Assembly (NCBI GenBank): GCA_965644295.1
Contig: CBFFRP010000348.1
Location: forward strand, 1 to 64,000
DNA: 64,000 nucleotides
From: Paraphysomonas bandaiensis
Taxonomy: Eukaryota > Chrysophyceae
Direction of reading: 5' to 3'
Part shown: piece by piece, positions 52,435 to 64,000 of the stretch
Layout: every line of letters starts with the position of its first letter
Numbering within the stretch: position 1 is the stretch's first letter
The notes under the pieces: generated by a model
Database searches by the model: none
What the model was told of the DNA's origin: nothing
The model's input: only the letters and a program-made list of their open reading frames with translations
Translations under genes and position numbers: made by a program

Positions 52435-52977
52435 ATCGGCTGTGTTTAAGTATGTATGAACCAGACAACATCCCAGAACAATACCTCCACCCCACACACA
52501 CTATACAGCCACTATACGCACTGCTGTATACCACAGCAGTACTGTATATGATGATATCCATGGCAAAAAAATCGCCTGTTTTCGTATACATATTGATCAT
52601 CAAAAAACAGTTTACAGCTATAAACCTGGTTTTTTCCACCGATGCATGCACATACATACATACATACATACATACATACATACATACATACATACATACA
52701 TACATACATACATACATACATACATACATACATACATACATACATACATACATACATACATACATACATACATACATACATACATACATACATACATACA
52801 TACATACATACATACATACATACATACATACATACATACATACATACATACATACATACATACATACATACATACACCAGCTGTGGAGGTATCTCTATAT
52901 TGGTTAGGAGTGGTATTGTATTGCAGGGAAGACAGTGGTGGCCCTATCCGGCCATATCTTCGTCCAATACTAGACCA
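52435..52977. promoter_or_regulatory. Shared upstream region of BCS1 (-) and BABAM2-like (+)
   Basis: 543 bp between starts. The BCS1 side has CACTATACGCACTGCTGTAT and ACAGCAGTACTGTATATG words; the centre is the (CATA)n tract listed next; the right 100 bp are unique sequence. Confidence 0.55.
52650..52876. repeat. (CATA)n microsatellite
   Basis: About 227 bp of perfect CATA/TACA units. ORFs through it are artefacts. Confidence 0.98.
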
Positions 52978-54055
52978 ATGGATACCCGACAACTACGTGT
53001 GCATGGCCAGCGTATGAGTGTGAGTAACTGTTCAACGGATGTGATGTGCTGTTATATGGCCCGGCTCAGTATATGTCAGAGAGCGGTGGAGTGGAGAGTC
53101 ATTATCGATGACACTAACAAGTTGTTTGATGTGATTCCTGTAGTCTCTAGCTTTGAATCTGTCAGCTATGATCCATACGATGCGATGGATAGAGTTCTCA
53201 CTGTGCCATATGAGCCTGATAACAACATACAGTTAGTGATTAGCATTCTCGATGTTCTTGTAGACTCCTTTCTATCTGCACAGGCTGATAAGGTTTCTTC
53301 GTTGTCAAAGAGCAACCGGTACATGCCATAGTTTTGATGTATATTGTGTTTTGATGTATTTTCGTATTAATCACAGGTCTGAATTCTTTTTCAGCATGCT
53401 TGAGACTATTCCGAATGTTTCTTTTTTGGTACTGAGTGGAGATTCAGAGGTTTTAGTACAGTTCCCACTGCTGGATAAGTCAAGAATGGAGTTTTCTGAC
53501 ATGGAGTACTTGGTGGATGTTACGAGCGAAGATCCAATTGAAATATTGCTATCCTCATCTAGCGTGTCTGCAGAGCAGAGTTTTGACAAGAGCCCGCATC
53601 TCATTTTCCCATCCTCCATGCCTTGCTCAAAGGACATCCAACTTCCACGGTGGACAAGAGAGACCATGTTATTTGACTACATATCCGCTGTTGAGAGCTC
53701 ACTCGGAGAGCAATGGCTAAGGCGGAAGAGGTATATCCAGGAGATGCAGAAAATTGCCGCCGTTGTGGAATTTGACCCAGTTGACTTTTCCTATATCAGC
53801 ATAGCACTCCGGCTTTCTCGTAACAAGTTGGTTGTTCTTTGCACTGTGGACTTCAAACTGCCGCCGAATTTTCCACAGTATGCAACAGAGGCACAAGTTC
53901 ATGATCTTCAACACAACTGCACTTACACTCTCCAGGAAAGCTCCGCTAAAATTTCTTCTGGAAAGCATTGTAACTGGACTCCGGAAATGTTTGCAATGGA
54001 GAATTATATTCATATATGTGATCAAATTTTTGAAATTGCTTTTCCAGAAAAGTAG
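52978..54055 (+). CDS. BABAM2/BRE (BRCC45)-like UEV-repeat protein
   Basis: Two exons, 52978-53318 and 53377-54055, in phase, 339 residues. The C-terminal half (FDYISAVESSLGEQWLRRKR, YIQEM, VEFDPVDFSYISIALRL, VDFKLPPNFPQY, NWTPEMFAMENYIHICDQIF) follows the second UEV-like domain of BRE in order and spacing. The N-terminal half (AVEWRVIIDD, LTVPYEPDNN) could be the first UEV fold. In animals and plants BRE is a scaffold in BRISC and BRCA1-A, K63-ubiquitin deubiquitinase complexes with BRCC36. No catalytic Cys is expected or seen. Resemblance was judged by eye and the sequence is divergent; another UEV/RWD-fold protein such as a FANCL-like factor is the main alternative. Confidence 0.55.
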
Positions 54056-54656
54056 CGTTTTCCTGTATAATTTGTATAAATAATTAATGTTCATGTCTTT
54101 CATCACTATTTCTTAGTTATTAGATTTTAAATGTGTAAATTCTACAAGATATTTACTTCGGTAATACGGCTACTATCTAATTTGAACCTAAATCGGTGGG
54201 CACTATACCAGGGTTCGGTAACAATATATTGCAATTCTATTGTTAGATAGCGCTCCATCAATACTAATGATGGAGGTTTTTGAACTTTGGAACCGGCCCA
54301 ACAATACTACATACTATTGCTATATATTGTAACAGAACCTTGGTATAGTGCACCCCAATTTAGGTTCAAATTGGGTAGTTGTACTATACCATATCGACAG
54401 TGAATTCGTTGCACATCCTTTTCTATTTTCTAACTATTGCCAATATTACATCACGTGGACACAAGGCAGTATACGGACAAGTATTATTGCAATAAAATTC
54501 TTAATTGTCCGATATGGTTTCACCTATCGAATTATCTTTACACAGCGTTAGAACAAAGTCAATCCTAGTCAATCAACCATTCGTGTAGCAATTCATAAAC
54601 AAATAATTATTAATAAATAATTACACACTATATGCAAACAGTTGGATTAAAGTGCA
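54056..54656. other. Tail-to-tail gap containing a hAT-related MITE
   Basis: 3' flanks of the BABAM2-like and LRR-IQ genes. Apart from the MITE listed next, AT-rich without features. Confidence 0.5.
54170..54381. mobile_element. MITE-like inverted-repeat element related to the hAT ends
   Basis: Arms of about 60 bp (54174-54235 and 54318-54378, core AATTTGAACCTAAAT and CACTATACCA) are inverted copies with a few mismatches. The interior (TAGATAGCGCTCCATCAATA, ACCGGCCCAACAATACT) is recognisably the complement of the right subterminal region of the hAT at 38470-38545. Non-coding, about 210 bp. Target duplication not clear. Confidence 0.75.
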
Positions 54657-57600
54657 TCAGCTTTCATATGATGAATATGAAGCACCAAAGGTCTGATCGT
54701 AACTAGTTCCACCGTAATCACTGGCATCGTAATTGCTTACCCAGGTGCCAGACTGATCATAATACCCCGCAGTTTGATCGTAGTAACTGGAGTCGTTGGT
54801 GTAACTCGTCTGGACTAGCGAGTTCTCATATGTATTATCAAAAGTACTATCTAATGTAACACCTCCTTCAATTTCAAGCGTTTCATTTCCATGCTCCACT
54901 TGTTGCAGCTCCGGTGGAGGATCGTACGTTGCCTCAAAGGTCTTTCTATTGAAGAAGAAAGACGAACCTCCGTCCTTGACATAGGTGTCGTAGTTCGGAT
55001 CTTCATCACGGGATGTGAAATAGTGTTCCCAATCACCGTATACGGCTACTGGCTCACGAATGGGAGCAACGCGCAGCATCCAACCTTGTACATCATCTTG
55101 CTGGACTTCAGACGGCCACTTGCATGGGTAGTTCCCGTCGCCATAATCAATTCTTTTACCGTAATAATCAAAAAGTGCCCGGAACTCATGATCTTTCCTT
55201 CGTCCACCAGAGTGAATAACACCCCAACACTTGTGACAAAAAAATTCATTGCATACACCACATTCCACACCTGCCTCGAATCTCTGGCAATTATCGCATG
55301 TTGGACGCGGGATTAAGTCGAGAAGGTCTTGAGGCATTCTCCATCTAATTTCACCAGTAAGCTTGTTATAAAAGAAGCGCTTCCCAGAGTCTTCATCCAT
55401 CAACTCCTTCCATTTACCTTTCTTCTCTCGCAGCTTCTGGTCAAAGTACAGGCGACCCCTAATCCCCCTGTAAAGTGCCTGTATTTTGATTGCAGAGAAA
55501 TATTCCGTTTGTACTCGTAACCGGATGGACTCATCCCGCTGAAACATCAATTCCTTCAATAAAATACGAGCTTCCCGAGCGCGCCAATGCTTCGAAAACA
55601 CTGTCGCCGCAGCTGACCTGCGGAGAAATTCCAGTCGTCGTCGTTCTTTGATTCTTGAAACCACAAGCATGGCCTTCTTAACTCGCCATCTGTTTTGAAT
55701 TACTCTTGAACAGTGATCCTCTTGAGCTTCCTGGCGCAATAGAAGCATTTCCATGTATTCTAACCGCGCCAATTTCCCACGAATTGCCGCTTGAAGCCTT
55801 ATCGCACCTCTCACCCGGCGCTGTTTTACTGTCACTGCGGCATTGAGCACACATTTTGTCTGCACAGATCGAAACAGTCTTTGAATTTTAATCGCTGACT
55901 TCACACGAGTCTCGTGTACGGTCGCAAGATGTTCCCTAAGATAATACACCAAATTTCGAGCGACGTATCCCCTATAGCAGCGCTGAATATTGATGGCTTT
56001 TTTGCGACGAACACGAGTTTGAGCCAAGATATGCTCTCTAAGATTCCTCATTGTTTTTTTGCACTGGAACATCTTTGCCATGTTCTGAAGCACCCTTATC
56101 GCCCATCGCCGCTTGCGAATCATTTCTAAAAACGCCTTTTGCATTCGTAGAACAGTTTTCTTAGTTCTATAATTTCGGTATGCAACTTGAATAATGATAG
56201 CTTTCTTTGTACGGAACATAAACACTCTTTTCTCCCGGCGCTCTCTAACTCGTCGCTTTGCAACAGCTACTCGCATTATACTCACAATTTTAATGGCGCA
56301 CCAACTAAGCTTCTTTTGCTCCTCGCGTAGTCTGAACATTTCTTTTTTTGCGCGGAATATCCTCATCGCCTTTTGCACAAGAAGTGCAGACCTAAAAAAT
56401 TTCATCATCTCCTTTATATGCTCGACACGCCGCGTGGCTATCATCTTTCGTGTGAATGCCTGTATACAGCGCACTCCATATTGCACACGATAGTAGTCAT
56501 TCATCAATATACGATCTTTCAGTCTAGACTTTGGCCAGAATCCTGCAAAGTTAGGATTGAATATCATATCACTGTAGGGAAAGCTATCCTTGACGGCACG
56601 ACACGCCTGTCGAGTAATGCCAGTACCTTTGAAACATAAAATTTGCAGGTTCGTGCATCCCGTGGCGATCCACGCTAGAGAAGTGTCTGTTATAGTTGGA
56701 ATATCAAGCAAATAGAAAGCTCTGAGTTTAGGAACTTTATCTACTTCACAGAGTGACAAAATAGACGAATCTACAAGAGAGCGACATCCAGAAATATCTA
56801 ACTTATCCAAGTTTTCACAAGTAGCTATAGCCTTTATCGCCCCACCTCTGACATTGTCACACCGGGCAATTTCAATGGTATGCAACAGAGTACAGTTTGT
56901 CGCAAATGCTTGTATAGCCATAGTGTTGACACTGGGTCCACAGTCCGATAAATTAATCTCCTCTAAGAGCACGCATCCCTCCGCCACAGCGACAAGAGAA
57001 GCCGTTTCCACTTGATTGCAACCCACCATGGTAAGTTTCTTCAAATTCTTAAGACCTTTCGCCAAATTTTTCCTAAGTACTATATTCAGACGAAAGCAGC
57101 CTGAGACATCAAGACTCGTAAGATTGGGACACTTTTTCGACAATGCAGCTACCCCAATGGCTACTTTCCAGGGCTCATCCTCTTCATTGGACGAGGACGA
57201 AGTTTTCTTCCGTTTTCCGATGGATTTATTCGATATAGGGGTGAGTCTGGGATCAGCGAGGAGGTAGAGCCCATTACAAACGAGCTGCTTCAGTTGGGGA
57301 CACCCAGCCGATATAGAAGACACGCCTACGTCTGAGACATACTTGGCATTAGATACAATCAGTGTCTGCAAGGTGTTGCAAGCAGTTCCAATACTGCGCA
57401 GTCCAGCATCTGTGATCTGATAAAGAATGAATCAGCACAAGGTACATTACAGTACAGTGATCAACCTTTACGCAACCCCCTAAGTCCAGCACCTCCAGAG
57501 CACGGCATCCTATTGACAGCCAGTTCAAACCAACGTCAGATATATTATCGCAACCATTCACACGAAGTTCTCGTAAAGCCAAAGACCGCTCGCCTAGAGC

Positions 57601-58407
57601 TAAAAGAGAAACATCAGTTATTCTGGTAGTCATCTGCTTTCGGCTAACATCCAAGTGCTCTAAATCAAAGCAATGCTGTGAAAGAGCCAGTACACCAGTA
57701 TCTGATACATTGATAGCCTCCACAGCAATAAAAGACATCAGGTGTGGGTTACTCTGGGCTAATACTCGCACTTCTTCATCCCCGACGCACGTTAAGTGCG
57801 ATACGCGAACTTCTTCCAACTTGTGGCACCCTTCAAACAGCTTGTGGATGCCCCAGCGCTGAAGCTTGCGACACTGCGAAATGTCTACGTCCGAGAGCAG
57901 CGGGCAACACTCCGCGATAGATATAAAACCACCTCCCTCAATGTTGTGACACGCGGACATGTGAAGACATTTTAAAAGGCTACAGTGCAAACCAATCTCT
58001 CGAATACCAGCATCTCCAATAGTTACGCAGCCAGACATTTTCAATTCTGTTAGGGTGCGGCAGTTTCTCGCAATACATGCAAGGCCATAATCTGTCACAT
58101 CTTTAGCGCCACTGATGTTGAGGGAAACTATTCCAGTAGACGGACGTCTTTCCCAAAACGTATAAAACATTTCCTTTAGAGATGGTTTGGTACTATCCAA
58201 ATAGTTGTGCTCTGGATTCTTCTTTGCGAATTGTGCCATGACTTCCATCTTTTTATCAGTTAGAGCCATACTCCAGCGGCTCAAATCAATCACTTCACCA
58301 GCTAGAAGCTCATTAGGAACTTGAGTGAACTTAACAACACCAAGCTGACTTGATTTGATGGCTTTCATAACAGCCGCAGATAGTTTGGATGTGTCGTCGT
58401 TGATCAT
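54657..58407 (-). CDS. Large LRR - multi-IQ - WW - B-box protein
   Basis: Two exons, 58407-57466 and 57416-54657, 1233 residues. Residues about 95-560 are cysteine-type leucine-rich repeats as in F-box/AMN1/GRR1 proteins (LTELKMSGCVTIGDAG, LEVLDLGGC). No F-box is evident; a linker SIGKRKKTSSSSNEEDE interrupts the array. Residues about 590-920 carry around eleven IQ-like motifs (AINIQRCYRGYVARN, AIKIQALYRGIRGR) that should bind calmodulin or myosin-type light chains. Then a WW domain (KRFFYNKLTGEIRWRMP), a B-box-like zinc finger (CDNCQ, CGVC, CHKC, DHEF), a second WW-like module (FFFNRKTFEATYDPP) and a Tyr/Asp/Ser/Gly-rich low-complexity tail (YYDQSGTW). Probably a calcium/calmodulin-regulated scaffold on cytoskeleton or flagellum; partners unknown. 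Confidence 0.88.
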
Positions 58408-59958
58408 GACTGTGTGTTAGTACGATACGACTGCAGGACACTAATACTTATGATTATACAGACATCTCTCGCTCACATATGAGCCCATATGTATACATAG
58501 TCTAACAGAGGGTTACTTTATACTTCATAGACTCCCATATAGAGTTTAATGACAGTGGCAGGGACACTCATACACTCTAACTGAGTGAGTGAGACATTTC
58601 GTAACAGATACATACATATACATACATATACATACATATGCTAATCCCGTATAGCGTACAGCGTATAGCCTATACACATACACAGCAACCCGTATAGCGT
58701 ATACTGTATACTGTACTGTATACCGTATAGCGTAAATACGATGCAATGGAGAAAAAAACGGTCTGTCGTAGGAGGGATCCCGTTTAACCCAACAGCCTGA
58801 CAGTGGAGCGAGGCATGCATGATATCGTCCTCATATCATCACAGCACACACTGCTATACATACATACCATCACACTCGCATTACTGTGATATAAGTGGAT
58901 GATAAGAACCATAGCTCCCATGACATGTTATGGGAAGTATAATAGATGTTTCATAGTAACTACATAATCCAGATATACAGCCAAGATGTGCATATCTAAA
59001 GTTGCCTTGTATTTCACTAAATTTTCTATACTTCAGGGTCACTGGGTTGTTTTCAATTCTTCCAAGGCAGGGTTATATGTTAGCGTATGGTACGGAGCAC
59101 TGAATAATATGCATTTTTAGTTAATTCTGGCAGCAGATAGCCTCCTGGGTTGAACATATCCTGATAGCATGATATCTGGTTTCGAGTATAACCTCAGTAT
59201 AATAGCCCCATTCTCACAGTGTGACCACAGTGTAGTGAACGCACTTGTGATATATGTAGATGGTAGATGATATTACTATATGCTTAGTAAACCTGCCCAA
59301 ATAAGAAGATTGCTGAGGTAAAAAGAAAGCGACAATACCGACGACTGGCTGAAACCGAGAGAGCAGCAACTAGAAAGAAGCCAAGAGATTTTGATGATGA
59401 CCTCTCAGTGGCCGAAAGAGATTTTGATGTTTCAAAAATTAGTGACTTGATTGAAATTTAAAAAATTAGTAAAGTAAATAATGTGCGATTTGAAGTCTGC
59501 TCTAAAGGCATGGTCCATAGATGCCTTGCAAGACTCAGTCCCCAAAATGCGCAAAACAATAAAGATCTGTACTTCGCTTATTGCTTAGTTTACTCAGTAC
59601 TAGCACAACATGAAACATGAGCATAATAGCCTTATAGCCTTTGTTGTGACAATTACCAATAAATTCTCCTGTTTAGACTATAAAAGCATAGTTCTACAAA
59701 GTACTAGTAGGACTAACGTAATAGTATGGTATCCCAATAATGTTGAAAGTAGAGAAAATCTGAAAGCAGAAAAATGAGAAAACTACATAATGTTCGTTGT
59801 GTACGAGAGAAACAGAATATTCGCCACATTGTTTGCACTATCATGTTCAATACATCATATGATAATAATTAATTTCGCAAACTATACACTACTAAATTCA
59901 GCGACAAAGCAACAAAGTAAGAATGCAGTTTTGTCCATGTACAGAACTAGTCAGAGTT
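58408..59958. promoter_or_regulatory. Upstream region of the LRR-IQ gene and 3' side of the TauE gene
   Basis: 58600-58740 carries TACATACATATACATAC and a run of GTATAGCGTA / GTATACTGTA words directly upstream of the LRR-IQ gene. An ORF remnant at about 59287-59461 (KRKRQYRRLAETERAATRKK) resembles the basic N-terminus of some transposon proteins but has no start; not claimed. The rest is AT-rich. Confidence 0.4.
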
Positions 59959-61060
59959 CTATCGAACAGCTTTGAGAAAAGTCCGAAGGCCTAAAACAAA
60001 CACAGTCCCTGAGAATAGCCTCTTCAACTGGAGATCATCTATATGATCGGTAAGTTTAGCACCGATATATGAACCTGGATTAACATAGATTCAGGTTTTC
60101 AACAATGAAGTAGCAGTAAACAGACCTATTACACACCCAGCGCTGAGCGGCAACGCATAGGGAATTAGCATAGTGCCCTGTAAAAAATGCATAGTCGCAC
60201 CCGATACTGTGGTTGGTATCATTACTAAAAATATAAGACTCATCCAAAAGATAATGCAGTAAGATTGTTTTCTTACCCGCCAAGGATGTTCCGAGAGCCA
60301 TCTTGTAGTCGAAGTCCATTGCAAGTACAAGAGACGGAACTACCACAGCTCCACCGCCAACCCCGAAAAGACCAGCCAAGAAACCGGACATAACTCCGAT
60401 AGTAGATAGTTTACTTACGTACCAGGCATCAAAACTATCAGCATCAAGCTGGTGTGGGTCATGTGATGTGTCCGAAGTGACGGACGCCACAGATGGAGGT
60501 ACTTTCTTCTCATTGATAGATTTTAACGACTCTCGAGCCAAAACTGTGGGAGCAACACACATCATGAGCACACCTTGAGCACGACGAATTACTTTGTCTT
60601 TTAATGACTTTGACACTTTCGCACCCACAATTGCAAAGGCAGCAGATGTTGCGACGATGCAGAGAGAAGCCAGAATATTGATATCTCCCATCTCCACGGG
60701 GATAGTTCCAAATATTTTTTTATCAGAAGTATTCTTGATATCACTCTGATTTGCTACTGTTTTGGTCCCATATGCATAGGAAGCGCCCATGCTAGTAGCG
60801 AGAACTGCAGCCATAGACGTACCGATTGCATGATGAGCACTCAGACCAATGGGTCCACTTAATATTGGCAGCATTACGAAAGCTCCTCCGAGACCTACAA
60901 GACTTCCAAATGTTCCTGCTCCCAATCCGGTACAAAACACTGCAGCTCTCCTCGTCATGGTGATGGGTGCACTCGTAGCTGCAGTGGTGCTCAACGCAAG
61001 TGACTTATGTGCACTATATTTAATTAACTGTCTAGAATATAATACTCTCATACTCTGCAT
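59959..61060 (-). CDS. TauE/SafE-family anion permease
   Basis: Three exons, 61060-60277, 60224-60126 and 60074-59959, in phase, 332 residues. The two family half-repeats are clear: GTFGSLVGLGGAFVMLPILS and GFLAGLFGVGGGAVVVPSLV, with IGTSMAAV and LGTSLAVMIPTTVSGA as matching second motifs and a final GSYIGAKLTDHI. Family members move sulfite, sulfoacetate or other organic sulfonates and related anions, with about eight TM helices. The first 30 residues (RVLYSRQLIKYSAHKSLALS) could be a mitochondrial or plastid presequence. Without the third exon the protein would lose its last TM helix. Substrate not determinable. Head-to-head with the VWA8 gene. Confidence 0.88.
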
Positions 61061-61612
61061 CTTGAGCTAACAGTGCAGCATTACAGCCTGTGAGGCTCTG
61101 TGTTTAAATGACAGTGCCGCTCACCTCGTAGAGGGTTCCGTATGTATATACAGCCGTCGTGGTTCAGAAATATCAGGACTAATGACAGGACTCTATTTCA
61201 GATTAATTGGATCAGATTGCAGCATACCACACTATATGGGAGGCGTATAAAGAGTATTCCAGATGTATTTTTGAAATAGAAGGAGTATACTAACCAATCA
61301 TCATGTTGTATTAGAAATGCTTTCCTTATGATTCGTGGATTCGGTCTGTGTGCTACAAAGTGAGCAATGAGGGGTGTCGAATTGTCGGCTGGGAGAGCGC
61401 GTGAGCTGACCCACATACAGTAACAGTGTACAGCACCTGTGCAGGCATATATATACAGCTCGACATCTGATTCTATTCCTGTCCTGGTATGACAGTATTG
61501 CTGTCAATCATTACCAGTTATCAGTAGAACTACTGGTTTGCAACACTAGATTTCATTCTTGTACACACTGCTGCAATCTCTGTGCAGACAGTAGAATAGA
61601 CTGTACTCTGCT
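61061..61612. promoter_or_regulatory. Shared upstream region of TauE (-) and VWA8 (+)
   Basis: 552 bp. Contains GTATGTATATACAGCC near 61140 and CATACAGTAACAGTGTACAG near 61413, GCATATATATACAGC near 61446. Confidence 0.5.
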
Positions 61613-64000
61613 ATGATACGGAACAGATCTATAGGCTCATTATACTCTAAACTACACATGAATCGTCCTGCGTGGACAAGAACACTTTCTTCACTTGTTC
61701 CCAACAACAGAGCGCATGACACATCTTTCCCACAAGAGGCAGAGAGTCATTTCAGATGGATAGAACAGAAGTATGCCATGGGACAGGACCAGTTGCTTCT
61801 AGGGCTTCCCACATCTTATAGACGTCGAATGGTTATGGCTTTAGCGCAAATGCGCGGTTGGGAGGTTGAATACTTGGCTATCACTAAGGATACGACCGAG
61901 TCTGACTTAAAACAGCGACGAGAGATAATTGGAGATAGTGCAGTATACTCGGACCAGGCCCCAGTGCGTGCTGCTATACATGGTCGTGTCTTAGTGCTAG
62001 ATGGCATAGAAAATGCTGAGCGCAACGTTTTACCTACTTTAAACAATCTTCTGGAGAATAGAGAGATGGCACTGGACGATGGACGCTTCCTAATGCGACG
62101 ACCAACAGATTCAGCATTCGCAGATGCCAGCTTGGGCCGGAATATTGTATTTGTGAGCGATAACTTTAGGGTAATTGCGTTAGGGCTTCCAGTACCACCA
62201 TATTCGGGTCGTGCTTTGGACCCACCTCTACGTAGTAGGTTTCAGGTAAGAATAAGGCGCAGTAATGATGCTGTCGTAATGTTTCGCAGTGCCGTTTCGT
62301 AGATGAACCCACTTCCGAAATGCTTGTGGCTGCAACTGATACCTCTGGAATTGATAGGCAGAAAATTCAGTCATTAGTTACTTTTTATGAGGTTACGATA
62401 TATTATATGTTGTAGTTTTATGACTAATTCATGTGTATGCAGACTTTGCGCAATGTCAGGTATCTTTTGTATAGCAATGTAGCGCTGATACCAGGCTCAC
62501 ATATATTCTAGAGAAGCAGCTGTGGGAGATGACGTCAGTTTGACTGGCCTGACAGGTACTACATGTATATTTGTCACGAAGTTTAGATTATATACACATG
62601 CAGTGTTTTCGCAGAATGGATTCGCCCAGGCCATCAAACTGCTGGAAAACTTTCCTGGTGAGTGCGGTGTGGTGCCCTGCAGAATATCCTAATTAGATAT
62701 GACTTGATAACAGCTATGACGCCTCTGGAGGCCGTGGAGCGGTTTGTTCCTACTGTCACATGGATGCACAAGTCTCTGCCGGAGCGGTTTCAGCATCCCC
62801 TTAAGCAAGCAGTGGAAAGTCTCGGGGGTGGGCGAAACCATCGCTCATACGAGATTGCTGAGACTAGAACGGAGCAAGGGAAGGCAGAACTTACTTTTTG
62901 CTCGATAGGGGGTGGAGTTATGGACACGCTTCGTAGTAATCCAGTCACTGTGCAAGCTGCTGCTGGTGACGAGAATGTGTCTCACACCTACTCTGATACC
63001 GCTGCTGCAGAGGAATCACTGAACAGTGCATCGGTAAAGCTACTTCCGACCCAAAAACAGATTTTAAGTGATCTCCTTTTGGACCACTCTATCGGACAGC
63101 ATATATGCCTTCTGGGTCCCAAGGTGAAACGTCTTCATTCTTTATCTCGCTTGATTAACGTACTCACAGGGTAGTGGAAAGTCTGTTATAGCACGTGAAT
63201 TCGGTAGAGCACTAGGCTACAACAGCATCCGCGTATTCCCTCTCTATCAGGAACTGACCTCTCGTGACTTACTTCAACGCCGAATAACTGACAGTGATGG
63301 TAATACGTCATGGGCTGACAGCCCTTTGGTTCGCGCTGCCAGAGAAGGGGGGCTGTGTATACTAGATGGTGTTCACACGCTCGATGTACATGCTCTGTGT
63401 TCCCTGCGACGTTTGTTGCAGGACAGCGCTGTCGATCTCCCTAATGGAGAGCGACTTGACCTTCTGTCTGCAGACGAAGCCCTCAAAGGAGTATCTGGTG
63501 CGTCTTGGTTGCCACTCGTGTGTTCACCAAGTATCACTCACTTCGTATTCTCTTGTAGGCGTGCATCCGTCATTTCGAGTGGTGGCACTGGGACTCTTTC
63601 CTCCAAAGAAGGGAGAGGGATCGCATGGTGTAAATGATAGTAGACAGAGATATATTACTTCTGATCTTGGCTTTTCGTACCATTATCTGCCGAAAGGTAG
63701 TAAAGACGATATTCTAGCTGTATTAGCGGCATCGGATACTGCAGCGAATACTGAGGGTGCTCACACGCGGCACTCAAAAATAATGCGATTGCTTACTGAT
63801 GCCCTGGCAGCACTGAATGAAATAGCCGGTATACACTATAGAATGTCTTGCTTTTCCGTTACAGTTACATGCATGTATTTAGGGGATGCACACCCAGAGC
63901 TCCAGCCATCTTTCCGACACGCTCTTAATATCAGAACAGCCCTGGGTACGCATGCTTATGACGAAACCGCGTCTGTGGAATCAATATTGCGTCATGCGCT
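61613..64000 (+). CDS. VWA8: VWA8-like giant mitochondrial AAA+ ATPase, 5' part
   Basis: Nine exons up to the window edge: 61613-62245, 62290-62391, 62443-62459 (17 nt), 62512-62555, 62604-62657, 62714-63123, 63170-63497, 63559-63828, 63883-64000 onward, all in phase. N-terminus (MIRNRSIGSLYSKLHMNRPAW) is presequence-like. First AAA unit: LLLGLPTSYRRRM lacks the Walker A Lys, as in animal VWA8, followed by DTTESDLKQRREI, VLPTLNNLLENREM and NFRVIALGLPVP. Second unit has Walker A LLGPKGSGKSVIA, TSRDLLQRRITDSDGNTSWA and VHPSFRVVALG. VWA8 is a mitochondrial matrix-side ATPase of unclear role; the C-terminal VWA domain should lie beyond the window. Confidence 0.93.

Noticed and set aside
59287-59461. 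Basic ORF remnant resembling a transposon protein N-terminus
   Set aside because: No start codon, no downstream domain, resemblance is compositional only.
59790-59975. 61-codon plus-strand ORF
   Set aside because: Its end overlaps, antisense, the third exon of the TauE/SafE gene; no features of its own.

Overview
This window is nuclear DNA of a unicellular eukaryote. Genes are split by very short GT-AG introns (mostly 40-70 bp; the shortest I can model is 32 bp), TAA, TAG and TGA all act as stops, and the gene content is eukaryotic: ORC5, ALG13, BCS1, a VWA8 homologue, a histone deacetylase, and a large LRR-IQ-WW protein. A Ty1/copia retroelement, a hAT DNA transposon and a giant-virus-like insertion are also present. 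I cannot name the organism. A small alga or heterotrophic flagellate, perhaps a stramenopile, is my best low-confidence guess.

Layout. 1-1257: 5' part of a copia gag-pol (minus strand). 2.4-3.6 kb: PatB/MalY-type PLP lyase. 4.8-8.0 kb: ankyrin-histone deacetylase fusion, head-to-head with an MDR-family oxidoreductase (8.6-9.9 kb). 11.4-12.8 kb: membrane-anchored cupin/JmjC-like protein with an HxA site. 13.6-17.2 kb: MFS transporter head-to-head with a Rieske oxygenase. 17.6-23.8 kb: M3 peptidase head-to-head with a 1182-residue C2 / CYP74-like P450 / lipoxygenase fusion, which I consider the most interesting gene here. 24.2-26.3 kb: AT-rich fragments, a near-perfect 39-bp hairpin and a foldback repeat. 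28.2-29.4 kb: a decapeptide-repeat protein. 31.9-32.6 kb: ALG13. 33.5-38.8 kb: accessory island made of an AT-rich virus-like segment (NUMOD4-HNH-AP2 endonuclease and tail-fibre-like repeat protein) joined to the tail of a retroelement-type integrase, the joint ORF being cut by a hAT element with an exact 8-bp target duplication. 40.7 kb to the end: RsmJ-like methyltransferase, a helical protein / Tudor-like protein pair, TRMO / ORC5, BCS1 / BABAM2-like, the LRR-IQ-WW-B-box protein, and a TauE/SafE transporter / VWA8 pair.

Architecture. Seven gene pairs are head-to-head with start codons 433-690 bp apart. Their shared upstream regions use the same short words (GTATAC, GTACAGTAC, CAGCAGT, TACATA), and in two cases this has expanded into (TACA)n tracts of over 200 bp. 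The exon models below were built by hand from splice sites, frame continuity and protein family resemblance; nearly all close in phase, which is the main support for them.
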